64,000 nt of DNA from UBA4408 sp002389785. GTDB taxonomy: Bacteria; Bacteroidota; Bacteroidia; UBA4408. Position numbers and translations under genes: made by a program. Where the stretch lies: positions 248,001 to 312,000 of the forward strand of contig DAORJK010000002.1 in the NCBI GenBank assembly GCA_035438985.1. Direction: 5' to 3'. Below are positions 1-10,010 of this stretch, piece by piece. The notes under the pieces are model-generated. The model had not been told where the DNA came from and did not search any database. It worked only from the letters and a program-made list of their open reading frames with translations. The number at the start of each line of letters is the position of its first letter. Within the stretch, counting starts at the first letter, position 1.

Positions 1-376
1 TTAGATGGATTAATTTTTCCCATTCAGAAGCGTGCAATTCAGCAAATAATGTGTTAAACTTCTTATACCTTGCACTATTTGCAAAGTTTAATTGATAGGT
101 AATTTCAGGAATAAGTGGAAATGTTTCTAATGTTGTGTATTCAACAGCGCATGTTAATTCATGCGCAGTTAGGGCGGTTAACCATGCATTTAGACCGGTT
201 CCGAAGCCAATTTCAAGAATTGAAATTTGTTTTTTTTGATGAGCAATTGCTTTTAATCCGGCCTCGATGAATACATGCATCGATTCCTGTACAGCGCCAT
301 GTATGCTATGATAGGTTTCATCTAATTCGGGGTGTTGTAGTGTATGACTTCCGTCTTTGGTGACAATAATTTTCAT
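1..376 (-). CDS. mnmD: tRNA U34 methyltransferase MnmD (5' part only)
   Basis: The visible 125 residues are the N-terminal half of a DUF752/MnmC-domain-1 methyltransferase; the gene runs off the left edge. The family makes the final methyl transfer that yields mnm5s2U at the tRNA wobble base. Seen: an N-terminal stretch MKIIVTKDGSHTL, a conserved segment with ETYHSIHGAVQES, and the SAM-binding glycine loop LEIGFGTGLNA at about residues 58-68. The family is usually about 220-230 residues, so roughly 100 are missing. The start ATG lies 10 bases after the stop of the WG-repeat gene, so the two are probably co-transcribed. In many bacteria this domain is fused to an FAD oxidase (MnmC); stand-alone forms are common in Bacteroidota, but the missing C-terminus means a fusion cannot be excluded. 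Confidence 0.85.
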   Translation of the reverse strand, partial: MKIIVTKDGSHTLQHPELDETYHSIHGAVQESMHVFIEAGLKAIAHQKKQISILEIGFGTGLNAWLTALTAHELTCAVEYTTLETFPLIPEITYQLNFANSARYKKFNTLFAELHASEWEKLIHL

Positions 377-386
377 GAATAACGAA

Positions 387-2498
387 TTAATAACCTTCCT
401 CTTTCCATATAAATTTAAGGTTTGATAAATCATACCAGGCTAACTTGTCGTTATATATTAATAGTGTGTATTTTTCGCTTAGCTCCGGTAGTTTATCCAA
501 TTCAGCAGCAAGAATAACCTTCCCGTTAAGGTGCATTATTCCATAGTTTCCGCCACGTTCAACAACAACCATTGAATCAGTTATCTTGTGCAATGCATCC
601 CATTCGGGGGCAAGCAATTGTTTGCCTTTTTGATCTATTAAACCAAATTTATTTTTAATTTTTACCTTTAGTATTGTTGAAGAAACTAGCGATAAATATT
701 GATACTTAAACGGAAGAAGTGTTTTTAAGGTCGTATCAATTAAACCCCATTTGGATTTTTTTTGCGCCACAAATAATCCGGAAATAGGGTAGGAGATAGC
801 TTCAAATTCAATAGGTACAACCACTTTGTTTTGTAAATTAATAAAACCGGTTTTTCCTTTTAATTGCACACGTATTAAGTTGTTTTGAAGATTATCGAGC
901 GGCTTCTCATCACTTGTGTAGTCATACAGCAAGGGAATGCAAATTTTTCCGGATGTATCACAATAGCCTAATTTTTCGTCCTTCACTAAAGGCGCTATTC
1001 CAGCAGCAAATGCATCAATTCTATCATATTCGGCAGCTAGCACCAATTGTCCTTTTTTAGAAATTAATCCATAGTAATCTCCCATTTGAACTTTTGCAAG
1101 TTCGGTAGTAAAATTCTCAGCCCAATCGTAAATGGGAGCTATCAAGATTTGCCCGCTTTTAGTAAGGTATCCGCTTTTTTGATTTTGTTCTATCACCGCA
1201 AAACCGTTCTTAAAATCTCCTGCATTATCATAAATAGCTGGGTATATCAATTCTCCTTTAGTATTGATATATCCGTACTTTCCATCTTTTTTGGCTACTG
1301 CCAACCCTTCTTTAAAATCTGCAATTTCATCATACATTGCTTGTACTACGAAGTTCCCACTCTTATTGATAACACCATACTGAGAAGCAATTTTTACTAC
1401 CGCCAAACCACCAGCGAATTTTTCAGCTTCAGTAAACTTTAAGGGTATTATTTCTTTTCCTTGTTTATCAATATACCCACTTTTACCTGATTTTTCGACA
1501 ACCGCAAGTCCTTCACTAAATTCTTCCAACCAATCGAATTGTGGCGTAATTACGATATTACCGGTTGAATCCATGCAACCCCATTTACCATTTTCTCTAA
1601 TTTTAAAAAGTCGTTTACGTGCAAGAGATAATTCATTTGCCACAAATTCTTTGTCAGGGAAATCGGGATACTTTTTTACAAATTCTGAAATGGCGTTCGC
1701 TGAAAAATCCAGTGTAGATAACCGGTATAAAGCTTTCCAAGCATCAGTTAAGTGTTTGTTTTTTGGATAATTTTTAATAAAATTAAGATACTCACTTTCT
1801 GTTTTATGCGCCGTTTCTTTTGCATATACTGAATCCTGAGCTACTTGAGCATAGGGATTTGTTGGATATTCTCGAACGAATTTTGCAAATTGTTCAATTT
1901 TATTTTCCTTGGTTTCGGTTAAATACAATTTACGGTCAAAATCTTTTTTAGCTGCTATTGCTTGTTTTGAATTTGGATAGGTATCTATAAATTGTTGAAA
2001 TGCTTGCAAGGTTCCTTCGGTTTTAGCAAGTTCATAAGCAAGCTGATTCCTTTGTTCAACGGCATCATTTAGTTGCAGCGCTGTTTTGTGTTGTTCAATA
2101 AATTTTTGGTAAGCTGCTAATGTATGTTGCTTCTTCGTGTTAACAAATTGAAGTGAATCTATTTTTTGCTGTAACCAAATTATTGAGAGCGAATCAATAG
2201 AAAATTTTTTTAATTCAATTCTTCTCTTCGTATCGCTGGCTGCATAAAATGCATTTAATTTTTTAGTATATCGGAAAGCTGAATCAAGGTTGTAAAATGG
2301 ATTGTCATTACGCGAATAAATTGTAGCTAACCCATAGCCTGACGCAAGTACTTCTTTTTTAAAAGTTTGTTGAAAGAGCCGTTTAGCTTCAAAATAATTA
2401 TAAATTTCTAAGGCTTTATATGCTTTTTCAATTTTTGATGGAAAGATAAAAGAACAAAAAAGCAAACTAAGAAGTATGCAGGTAAATAGCTGTTTCAT
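387..2498 (-). CDS. WG-repeat protein with N-terminal TPR-like region, exported
   Basis: This is a 703-residue protein with an N-terminal signal peptide (hydrophobic residues about 4-20) and therefore probably envelope-located. Residues about 22-290 are a helical region with tetratricopeptide-like spacing (repeated FxxxYPxxxxA patterns such as FIDTYPNSKQA, FVREYPTNPYA, FIKNYPKNKH). From about residue 300 to the end there are roughly nine or ten WG repeats, each with a KWG or KYGYI start, a D/KxG turn and an IxPxxYD end. WG repeats form beta structures thought to bind proteins, but no enzyme activity is known. It lies 14 bases after the ABC exporter and 10 before mnmD, which suggests one operon without a clear shared pathway. 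The specific role is unknown. Confidence 0.85.
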   Translation of the reverse strand: MKQLFTCILLSLLFCSFIFPSKIEKAYKALEIYNYFEAKRLFQQTFKKEVLASGYGLATIYSRNDNPFYNLDSAFRYTKKLNAFYAASDTKRRIELKKFSIDSLSIIWLQQKIDSLQFVNTKKQHTLAAYQKFIEQHKTALQLNDAVEQRNQLAYELAKTEGTLQAFQQFIDTYPNSKQAIAAKKDFDRKLYLTETKENKIEQFAKFVREYPTNPYAQVAQDSVYAKETAHKTESEYLNFIKNYPKNKHLTDAWKALYRLSTLDFSANAISEFVKKYPDFPDKEFVANELSLARKRLFKIRENGKWGCMDSTGNIVITPQFDWLEEFSEGLAVVEKSGKSGYIDKQGKEIIPLKFTEAEKFAGGLAVVKIASQYGVINKSGNFVVQAMYDEIADFKEGLAVAKKDGKYGYINTKGELIYPAIYDNAGDFKNGFAVIEQNQKSGYLTKSGQILIAPIYDWAENFTTELAKVQMGDYYGLISKKGQLVLAAEYDRIDAFAAGIAPLVKDEKLGYCDTSGKICIPLLYDYTSDEKPLDNLQNNLIRVQLKGKTGFINLQNKVVVPIEFEAISYPISGLFVAQKKSKWGLIDTTLKTLLPFKYQYLSLVSSTILKVKIKNKFGLIDQKGKQLLAPEWDALHKITDSMVVVERGGNYGIMHLNGKVILAAELDKLPELSEKYTLLIYNDKLAWYDLSNLKFIWKEEGY

Positions 2499-2512
2499 TA
2501 GATATACCTAAT

Positions 2513-4282
2513 TTACACAACAGCAACTTTTATTGAAGAGCGCTCGCGTTCACCAATTTGTTGACGCCACATCGCATAGTACAATCCTTTGGCATCCAAC
2601 AAATCGTGGTGTTTACCTTGTTCAACTATCTGACCTTTTTCGAGCACAATAATTTTATCGGCATGCATTACCGTGGATAAGCGATGTGCAATTAGCACGG
2701 TTAAATGCTGGCGATTGTCGGAGATAGAGCGAATAGTTTCACTAATTTCTTTTTCAGTAAGCGAATCTAAAGCAGAGGTTGCTTCATCAAATACCAGTAA
2801 ACTAGGTTTGCGCAAAAGTGCACGCGCAATTGACAAGCGTTGTTTTTCACCTCCGGATACTTTTACACCGCCTTCTCCAATTACGGTATCTAAACCTTTA
2901 TCGGCACGTGCTAACAAACTCTGACATGCTGCTTTTTCAAGCATTTCCATACATTCGGCATCACTGGCGGTTGGACTAACAAACAATAAGTTTTCGCGTA
3001 TGCTTCCTGAAAATAGTTGCGTATCCTGTGTTACAAAACCAATTTGTTCGCGTAATTGATCCAGGTCAATTTCATTGCCATCAATGCCATTGTAACGAAT
3101 TTTACCGGTATCGGGGCGGTACAAGCCTACTAATAATTTTACCATGGTTGTTTTTCCCGAACCCGACGGACCAACAAAGGCGATGGTTTCTCCTTTTTGT
3201 AATTCAAAAGATATGTCATTTAAAGCGGGGCTGGTAGCTGTTTGATGTTTAAAGGTTACTTCATTAAACGATAAATTTTGAACGCCTTTTATAGGAACAG
3301 GATTCGCTGGTTTTGGTTCAACAGGAGTTTGCAAAATGGTATTAAAATTATCTAACGAAACTTCAGCCTCACGGTAGGTACTTATTATGTTTCCTAGTTC
3401 TTGCAAAGGACCAAAAATAAAGAAGGAATAAATTTGCAAGGAAAACAATTGTCCTAAAGTCATGGTATCAGCAAAAATGAGGTATAAAAGCAAAAACAAA
3501 ATACAGCTTCGTAAAAAATTCACAAAAGTGCCTTGTATAAAACTAATGCTTCGGATGTAACGAACTTTTTTTAATTCGAGACCCAGTATTTTAGTGGTGG
3601 TACTATTGAGACGGTTTATTTCCTGTTCAGCCAATCCAAGGCTTTTTACCAATTCAATGTTGCGCAACGATTCGGTGGTAGAGCCTGCTAGGGCAGTAGT
3701 TTCACCAACAATTTTTTTCTGAATATTTTTAATTCGTTTACTAAGTAAGGATGTAATTGAGCCTAAAATAGGCACTGCAGCAAAATACACTACCGCAATT
3801 ATCCAGTGTATGCGTATGGCATAAATCATAACAAATACAACACCAACCAGTGATGTAAACAAGATGTTGATGAAGGCAAAAATGAGCTTCTCAACATCCG
3901 TTCTAACTTTTTGTAGTTTTCCTAAAGTTTCGCCGCTGCGTTGGTCTTCAAAAACTTTATAAGGTAATTTTAAGGAGTGATTTAAGCCATCTGAATAAAT
4001 TTGCGCGCCCAGTTTTTGTGTAATTACATTCACATAATAGTCCTGAAAGTTCTTAGCAATACGCGACATCATCGCAGCTCCCATCGACAATAAAATTAAT
4101 CCTCCCACACCTTGAATAAATTCGGTTTTGTTGTAACGATGCGGTCCGCTTGCATAGTTGTCAACCAAGTGTTTAAACACCAATGGATCTAATAATGAAA
4201 ATATTTGATTGATGGCAGCAAGTATCAAAGCTAACACCAATAGTTTCCAATAATTTTTAAGGTATGACCAGAGTAATTTCAT
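2513..4282 (-). CDS. ABC transporter, fused permease and ATPase (MsbA/exporter type)
   Basis: This is a 589-residue half-transporter of the ABC exporter class, working as a dimer in the inner membrane. Residues about 1-320 hold six membrane helices (type I exporter fold) and about 340-575 the ATPase. Visible motifs are Walker A GPSGSGKTT, Q-loop FVTQDTQLF, signature VSGGEKQR, Walker B LLVFDEATSALD and H-loop IAHRLST, so the ATPase should be active. Length is normal. MsbA-type lipid flippases and peptide or drug exporters look alike at this level, so the substrate is not called. It is the first gene of a tight minus-strand run with the WG-repeat protein and mnmD; the 87-base gap to the Nudix gene upstream could hold its promoter or be read through. 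Confidence 0.92.
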   Translation of the reverse strand: MKLLWSYLKNYWKLLVLALILAAINQIFSLLDPLVFKHLVDNYASGPHRYNKTEFIQGVGGLILLSMGAAMMSRIAKNFQDYYVNVITQKLGAQIYSDGLNHSLKLPYKVFEDQRSGETLGKLQKVRTDVEKLIFAFINILFTSLVGVVFVMIYAIRIHWIIAVVYFAAVPILGSITSLLSKRIKNIQKKIVGETTALAGSTTESLRNIELVKSLGLAEQEINRLNSTTTKILGLELKKVRYIRSISFIQGTFVNFLRSCILFLLLYLIFADTMTLGQLFSLQIYSFFIFGPLQELGNIISTYREAEVSLDNFNTILQTPVEPKPANPVPIKGVQNLSFNEVTFKHQTATSPALNDISFELQKGETIAFVGPSGSGKTTMVKLLVGLYRPDTGKIRYNGIDGNEIDLDQLREQIGFVTQDTQLFSGSIRENLLFVSPTASDAECMEMLEKAACQSLLARADKGLDTVIGEGGVKVSGGEKQRLSIARALLRKPSLLVFDEATSALDSLTEKEISETIRSISDNRQHLTVLIAHRLSTVMHADKIIVLEKGQIVEQGKHHDLLDAKGLYYAMWRQQIGERERSSIKVAVV

Positions 4283-4369
4283 ATAATTTTATTTGCCACT
4301 AAGGAATTGAAAATTGCATTTTTAATGTGCCGCATCTTTGAATTTTAAGCACAAAAGGAAACAAAGGTA

Positions 4370-5032
4370 TCAAATATTTTTTGTGAAAAAGGGGCGAGTA
4401 ACTTCGGCAAATTCGCTCAATATCATTGCTGTTGCTCCCCAAACATGGTGGCCGTTAAAATTGAAAAAGGGCACTTTTACCCTTGTAAGGTCAGGTGCAT
4501 TTAATCCACGACTCAAATCCATAAATTTATGTTGACGTAATTCATTTTGGTGTAAATCGTTCATGTTTACAAAGATTATTTCAGCCACCTCTTTTTCATC
4601 TTTTTTAAAGCTGGGTAAAAAGGGTGAAAAGCCAACTACCGGATGCACCAAAAAATTACTCGGAAATATATACAACTGACTTAATTCGCCTAACACTTCA
4701 ATTTGGCTTGCAGCTACTCCAATTTCCTCCTCGGTTTCACGTAAGGCTGCCGCGATGGGATGTGCATCCTTTTCCTCAATTTTTCCTCCCGGTAAACTTA
4801 CTTGTCCGCTATGTACACCAGCATATGATTGCCGCAAGGTTAACACAAAATTCAATGCATTGTTTTGTTCATACAACAAAATAAGGACACTGCCTTTACG
4901 GTAATTTTTGGCACTTTTCAGATATTCTTCCGACGAAAGTCGATGTGCCGGAGCCATTACCTTATGAGCAAATGCACCGGGTAAGGGCAAGGTTAATTGT
5001 TGTTTTAGATGTGAAATTACCTCAATATTCAT
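4370..5032 (-). CDS. Nudix hydrolase, CoA pyrophosphatase type
   Basis: This 220-residue Nudix hydrolase probably cleaves the diphosphate of coenzyme A or acyl-CoA. The Nudix box is clear: GGKIEEKD followed by ALRETEEEIGV, giving the catalytic REtxEEiG helix. The pre-box sequence SYAGVHSGQVSLPGGK is typical of the CoA pyrophosphatase (NudL/NUDT7-8 like) branch, which also accounts for the D placed where other Nudix enzymes have E. No membrane segment is seen. It is transcribed away from rpoC, and the repeat-filled 594-base space between them is where rpoB would normally lie. The assignment to the CoA branch is from motif memory rather than a search. Confidence 0.85.
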   Translation of the reverse strand: MNIEVISHLKQQLTLPLPGAFAHKVMAPAHRLSSEEYLKSAKNYRKGSVLILLYEQNNALNFVLTLRQSYAGVHSGQVSLPGGKIEEKDAHPIAAALRETEEEIGVAASQIEVLGELSQLYIFPSNFLVHPVVGFSPFLPSFKKDEKEVAEIIFVNMNDLHQNELRQHKFMDLSRGLNAPDLTRVKVPFFNFNGHHVWGATAMILSEFAEVTRPFFTKNI

Positions 5033-5105
5033 GAAAGCGTGAAATTAGGTTTTTGATTTGAAATTGCTACAAAATACAAACTGATGTTTACATAGTTAAT
5101 GCTAA

Positions 5106-5443
5106 GGCCAACGCACCCTTCGACTCCGCTCAGGATGCCCCATAGTGTTTTTAATCTTAAAATTTTTGTTACAAGTAGAGTTCAAATTTTTTAATTTTAA
5201 ATAAGGGGGTCAGGTTAAGCGGAGTCGAAACCGTGTGTGAGCTTGTGCGAATGAATGGCCAGCGCACCCTTCGACTCCGCTCAGGATGACCCATAGGGGT
5301 TTTAATCTTAAAATTTTTGTCACAAGTAGAGTTCAAATTTTTTAATTTTAAATAAGGGGGTCAGGTTGAACGGAGTCGAAACCGTGTGTGGGCTTGTGCA
5401 CATGAAAAGACAGCGCACTCTTCAACTTCGCTCAGGATGACCC
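5106..5443. repeat. 151-bp tandem repeat, 2.2 copies, each unit with inverted arms
   Basis: Two nearly identical units (5106-5256 and 5257-5407) and the first 36 bases of a third (5408-5443) repeat with an exact period of 151. Each unit begins with CTTCGACTCCGCTCAGGATG and carries its complement later: TTCGACTCCG at 5119-5128 pairs with 5220-5229, and 5270-5279 with 5371-5380; TGACCC and GGGTCA inside can extend the pairing. The unit can therefore fold into a long imperfect hairpin. The CTTCGACTCCGCTCAGGATGAC core resembles a dispersed intergenic repeat I recall from many Bacteroidota genomes. The remaining bases 5444-5626 hold no gene and lead into rpoC. Confidence 0.93.
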
Positions 5444-5626
5444 TAAGTGATTCTTACAAATTGTTAATTGTGCAATTAACTAAGAATCAGTGTAACTAGT
5501 TACGGCTCTAGCAATGAGCCTATATTCCGTTTATCTAACTAATTTTCACATAATTTGTACTTCAAATTAGCATAATTCGGTAAAAAAGTTTACTTTAGCA
5601 GCCTTTTTCAAAAACCTTCTACAAAA

Positions 5627-8600
5627 ATGGCATTCAAAAGAGACACGAAAGTTAAGAGTAATTTCACCAAAATCACCATCAGCCTTGCTTCTCCCGAATC
5701 CGTACTGGACCGTTCAAGCGGAGAAATTTTAAAACCAGAAACCATCAATTACCGAACTTACAAGCCCGAAATGGGAGGTTTGTTTTGTGAGCGTATTTTT
5801 GGACCTGTAAAGGACTGGGAGTGTGCTTGTGGTAAGTATAAACGCATTCGCTACAAGGGTATTGTTTGCGACCGTTGCGGAGTTGAAGTAACCGAGAAAA
5901 AAGTGCGAAGAGAACGCATGGGGCACATCAGCCTTGTAGTTCCTGTAGCACACATTTGGTATTTTAAGTCTTTACCCAACAAAATAGGGTATTTGTTAGG
6001 GCTTCCTACCAAAAAATTAGATACCATTATCTACTACGAACGTTTTGTTGTAATTAACCCAGGTGTTAAGCAAGCCGATGGCATTAATTACCTCGATTTC
6101 TTATCTGAAGAAGAATACTTAAATGTGTTGGATACTTTGCCAAAAGATAACCAACACCTGGATGATACCGATCCTAATAAATTCGTTGCGAAAATGGGTG
6201 CAGAAGCACTTTACGAATTATTGGGTCGCCTCGATTTAGACAGCCTTTCTTACGAATTACGCGATAAAGCGAATAACGAAACTTCACAACAACGTAAAAC
6301 TGAAGCATTAAAACGCTTACAAGTTGTTGAATCGTTCCGTCAGGCCAATACACGTGTTGAAAACCGTCCTGAATGGATGGTAGTAAAAGTAGTTCCGGTT
6401 ATTCCACCAGAATTGCGTCCACTAGTACCTTTGGATGGTGGCCGTTTCGCTACTTCCGATTTAAATGACCTTTACCGTCGTGTAATTATTCGTAACAACC
6501 GTTTAAAAAGACTTATTGAAATTAAAGCTCCTGAGGTAATCTTACGTAACGAAAAGCGTATGCTTCAAGAGTCTGTTGATTCATTATTTGATAACTCACG
6601 TAAATCAAATGCGGTTAAAACCGACAGCAACCGTGCTTTGAAATCTTTAAGTGATTCATTGAAAGGTAAGCAAGGACGTTTCCGTCAGAACTTATTAGGA
6701 AAACGTGTGGATTACTCAGCTCGTTCAGTAATCGTCGTTGGTCCTGAAATGAAATTACACGAATGCGGTATTCCTAAAGACATGGCTGCCGAATTATTTA
6801 AGCCATTCATTATCCGTAAAATGATTGAGCGTGGTATTGTGAAAACGGTAAAATCTGCAAAGAAAATCGTTGACCGCAAAGATGCAATCGTTTGGGATAT
6901 TCTCGAAAACGTATTAAAAGGACACCCTGTATTACTAAACCGTGCTCCAACCTTACACCGTTTGGGTATTCAGGCTTTCCAACCAAAATTAATTGAAGGT
7001 AAAGCACTTCAGTTACACCCACTTGTGTGTACCGCATTTAACGCGGATTTCGATGGTGACCAGATGGCTGTGCATTTACCATTAGGTAATGCCGCAATTT
7101 TGGAAGCCCAAATGTTGATGCTTGCTTCACACAATATTCTTAACCCTGCTAACGGAGCGCCTATCACAGTTCCTTCTCAGGACATGGTACTTGGTTTATA
7201 TTATATGACCAAAGGCCGTAAGAGCGAAAAAGGGCATCCTGTTAAAGGCGAAGGAATTACTTTTTATTCAGCCGAAGAGGTGATCATTGCTTTTAATGAA
7301 AAGAAAATTGATTTGCATGCACATATTCGTGTAAGAGCAAACGTTAAGGAAGAAGGTAAAATAGTGGTGAAATTAATTGAAACTACTGTTGGTCGCGTTC
7401 TCTTTAATCAAGTTGTACCTTACGAAGTTGGATTTATCAATGAATTGTTGACTAAGAAATCGTTGCGTGATATTATTGGTGTAATTCTTAAAACTTCAGG
7501 TGTTGCTAAAACTGCAGCCTTCTTGGATGATATGAAGGACTTAGGATTTAAAATGGCATTCAAAGGTGGATTGTCGTTTAACCTTGGTGACGTATTAGTT
7601 CCGGATGAAAAAGAAAAAATGATTGCCGATGCCAATGCGCAAGTAGAGGAAGTGAAAAACAATTACAACATGGGTTTCATTACCAACAACGAGCGATACA
7701 ATCAAATTATTGACATTTGGACACATACCAATTCACGTTTAACTCAAAAATTAATGACTACGCTTATTAACGATAAGCAAGGATTTAATTCAGTTTACAT
7801 GATGTTGGATTCAGGAGCTCGTGGTAGTAAGGAGCAAATTCGTCAGTTGAGCGGTATGAGAGGATTGATGGCGAAACCACAAAAATCGGGTTCTACCGGA
7901 GGTGAGATTATTGAAAACCCAATTATCTCTAACTTTAAGGAAGGATTATCCATCTTGGAGTATTTTATTAGTACACACGGTGCGCGTAAAGGTTTGGCCG
8001 ATACGGCTTTGAAAACTGCCGATGCGGGTTACTTAACTCGACGTTTGGTGGACGTTTCACAAGACGTTATTATTTGTGAAGACGATTGCGGAACTTTACG
8101 TGGTTTAGTTGCTTCGGCGTTGAAAAATAACGAAGAAATCGTTGAAAGCTTATACGATAGAGTATTAGGAAGAACTTCTGTTCACGATGTAGTTCATCCG
8201 TTAACCGGAAAGGTTATTATCGGAGCCAGCGAACAAATTACCGAAGATTATGCAAAAGAAATTGCTGATTCTCCTTTAGAAGCAGTTGAAATTCGTTCAG
8301 TATTAACCTGCGAAAGTAAAACCGGAGTATGTGCAAAATGTTATGGACGTAACTTGGCAACAGGCCGAATGGTACAACGCGGTGAGGCTGTAGGGGTAAT
8401 CGCTGCACAGTCAATTGGTGAGCCGGGTACACAGTTAACACTTCGTACCTTCCACGTTGGGGGTACTGCATCCAACACTATTTCCGAATCGAGCATAAAA
8501 GCGAAGTACGATGGTTTATTAGAAATTGACGAATTACGTACAGTTGAGCGCAAGGATGCTGATGGCAAAAAAGTAATGGTAGTAATTGGTCGTTCAGCCG

Positions 8601-9925
8601 AAATGCGCATTACCGATCCAAATACCGAGATTGTACTTGCAACAGCCAACATTCCTTATGGAGCGCAGTTGTATGTAAAAGATAAAGCAAAGGTTAAAGC
8701 AGGTGAATTAATTTGTGACTGGGATCCATTTAACGCGGTAATCATCACCGAAACTGCCGGTAAATTAGAATTTGAAAGCATTGAAGAAGGAGTGACTTAC
8801 CGTGAAGAATCGGATGAACAAACCGGATTTAAAGAAAAAGTAATTATTGATTCACGTGATAAAACTAAAAACCCGGTGATTAAAGTTACCGATGGTAAAA
8901 AAGAAGTATTGCGTTCATACAGTATTCCTGTAGGTGCACACATCGTTGTTAACGATCATGCAAAAATGGAAGCCGGTCAAATCCTTGTTAAGATTCCACG
9001 TTCTTCAGGTAAATTAGGTGATATTACAGGTGGTTTACCACGTGTAACCGAGTTGTTTGAAGCACGTAATCCAAGTAATCCTGCAGTTGTTACTGAAATT
9101 GACGGTATAGTTACTTTTGGTAAGATTAAGCGTGGTAACCGTGAAATCGTTGTTGAATCAAGAACAGGAGAAATTAAAAAATACCTGGTTCCATTGGCGA
9201 AACACATCCTAGTACAGGAAAACGACTTCATTAAAGCCGGTATGCCATTGAGTGATGGAGCGATTACGCCGGATGATATTTTAGCTATCAAAGGCCCAAC
9301 TGCGGTTCAGGAATACTTGGTAAACGAAGTACAAGAAGTATATCGTTTGCAAGGTGTGAAAATCAACGATAAGCACTTTGAAGTAATTGTGCGTCAAATG
9401 ATGCGTAAAGTTAGAATTGAAGATCCGGGTGATACCCGTTTCTTGGAAGGACAATTGGCTAATAAGGCCGAATTTATGGAAGAGAACGATTCTTTCTTTG
9501 GTAAAAAAGTGGTATTAAATGTTGGAGATTCAACTGCTGTAAAGGCCGGACAAATTATTACTGCCCGAAAATTACGCGATGAGAATTCAATGTTGAAGCG
9601 TAAAGACATGAAGTTAATTGAAGCGAGAGATGCTGTAGCTGCTACTTCTAGCCAAGTATTGCAAGGTATTACACGAGCTTCGTTACAAACTCAAAGCTTT
9701 ATGAGTGCCGCTTCGTTCCAGGAAACTACTAAGGTATTGAACGAAGCAGCCGTAAATGGTAAGGTGGATGAATTATTAGGTTTGAAAGAAAACGTAATTG
9801 TTGGTCACTTAATCCCTGCAGGAACCGGATTACGCGAATACGAAAAAATTGTAGTAGGTTCTCAAGAAGAATACGATTTGTTGATGGCTTCAAAGCGTGA
9901 ACGAATGGTTGAAACAGAAGAGTAA
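5627..9925 (+). CDS. rpoC: DNA-directed RNA polymerase subunit beta'
   Basis: This 1432-residue protein is the beta' subunit of RNA polymerase and is full length for Bacteroidota. The N-terminal zinc finger is intact (CACGKYKRIRYKGIVCDRCG), the catalytic loop NADFDGDQ gives magnesium ligands D474, D476 and D478, and the second zinc cluster is visible around CESKTGVCAKCYG. The bridge-helix and trigger-loop region contains the conserved GEPGTQLTLRTFHVGG. Upstream there is no rpoB, the usual partner directly before it; instead there is a tandem repeat and a divergent Nudix gene. A weak -7-like box TACTTTAG at 5591-5598 precedes the ATG, with no convincing -33 box. DUF3467 follows after 85 bases that include a hairpin. 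Confidence 0.99.
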   Translation: MAFKRDTKVKSNFTKITISLASPESVLDRSSGEILKPETINYRTYKPEMGGLFCERIFGPVKDWECACGKYKRIRYKGIVCDRCGVEVTEKKVRRERMGHISLVVPVAHIWYFKSLPNKIGYLLGLPTKKLDTIIYYERFVVINPGVKQADGINYLDFLSEEEYLNVLDTLPKDNQHLDDTDPNKFVAKMGAEALYELLGRLDLDSLSYELRDKANNETSQQRKTEALKRLQVVESFRQANTRVENRPEWMVVKVVPVIPPELRPLVPLDGGRFATSDLNDLYRRVIIRNNRLKRLIEIKAPEVILRNEKRMLQESVDSLFDNSRKSNAVKTDSNRALKSLSDSLKGKQGRFRQNLLGKRVDYSARSVIVVGPEMKLHECGIPKDMAAELFKPFIIRKMIERGIVKTVKSAKKIVDRKDAIVWDILENVLKGHPVLLNRAPTLHRLGIQAFQPKLIEGKALQLHPLVCTAFNADFDGDQMAVHLPLGNAAILEAQMLMLASHNILNPANGAPITVPSQDMVLGLYYMTKGRKSEKGHPVKGEGITFYSAEEVIIAFNEKKIDLHAHIRVRANVKEEGKIVVKLIETTVGRVLFNQVVPYEVGFINELLTKKSLRDIIGVILKTSGVAKTAAFLDDMKDLGFKMAFKGGLSFNLGDVLVPDEKEKMIADANAQVEEVKNNYNMGFITNNERYNQIIDIWTHTNSRLTQKLMTTLINDKQGFNSVYMMLDSGARGSKEQIRQLSGMRGLMAKPQKSGSTGGEIIENPIISNFKEGLSILEYFISTHGARKGLADTALKTADAGYLTRRLVDVSQDVIICEDDCGTLRGLVASALKNNEEIVESLYDRVLGRTSVHDVVHPLTGKVIIGASEQITEDYAKEIADSPLEAVEIRSVLTCESKTGVCAKCYGRNLATGRMVQRGEAVGVIAAQSIGEPGTQLTLRTFHVGGTASNTISESSIKAKYDGLLEIDELRTVERKDADGKKVMVVIGRSAEMRITDPNTEIVLATANIPYGAQLYVKDKAKVKAGELICDWDPFNAVIITETAGKLEFESIEEGVTYREESDEQTGFKEKVIIDSRDKTKNPVIKVTDGKKEVLRSYSIPVGAHIVVNDHAKMEAGQILVKIPRSSGKLGDITGGLPRVTELFEARNPSNPAVVTEIDGIVTFGKIKRGNREIVVESRTGEIKKYLVPLAKHILVQENDFIKAGMPLSDGAITPDDILAIKGPTAVQEYLVNEVQEVYRLQGVKINDKHFEVIVRQMMRKVRIEDPGDTRFLEGQLANKAEFMEENDSFFGKKVVLNVGDSTAVKAGQIITARKLRDENSMLKRKDMKLIEARDAVAATSSQVLQGITRASLQTQSFMSAASFQETTKVLNEAAVNGKVDELLGLKENVIVGHLIPAGTGLREYEKIVVGSQEEYDLLMASKRERMVETEE

Positions 9926-9945
9926 ATAAATTTATATTAACCAAC

Positions 9946-9993
9946 TTAAAAGTCTAAAGTGGAGTGATTAGTAACCCTGCTTTAGACTTTTAA
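9946..9993 (+). promoter_or_regulatory. Perfect 14-bp hairpin between rpoC and the DUF3467 gene
   Basis: TTAAAAGTCTAAAG at 9946-9959 is exactly complementary to 9980-9993, with a 20-base loop. The 3' arm ends in a short T run (CTTT) but there is no U tract beyond it, so it may be a partial terminator, a processing site or an attenuator that sets the DUF3467 level relative to rpoC. The DUF3467 ATG is 17 bases beyond. Confidence 0.6.
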
Positions 9994-10010
9994 CTTTATA
10001 CTAAAACAAC

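Noticed and set aside
5627..9925. Several long minus-strand frames inside rpoC
   Set aside because: They lie entirely inside the conserved rpoC coding sequence and show no independent features.
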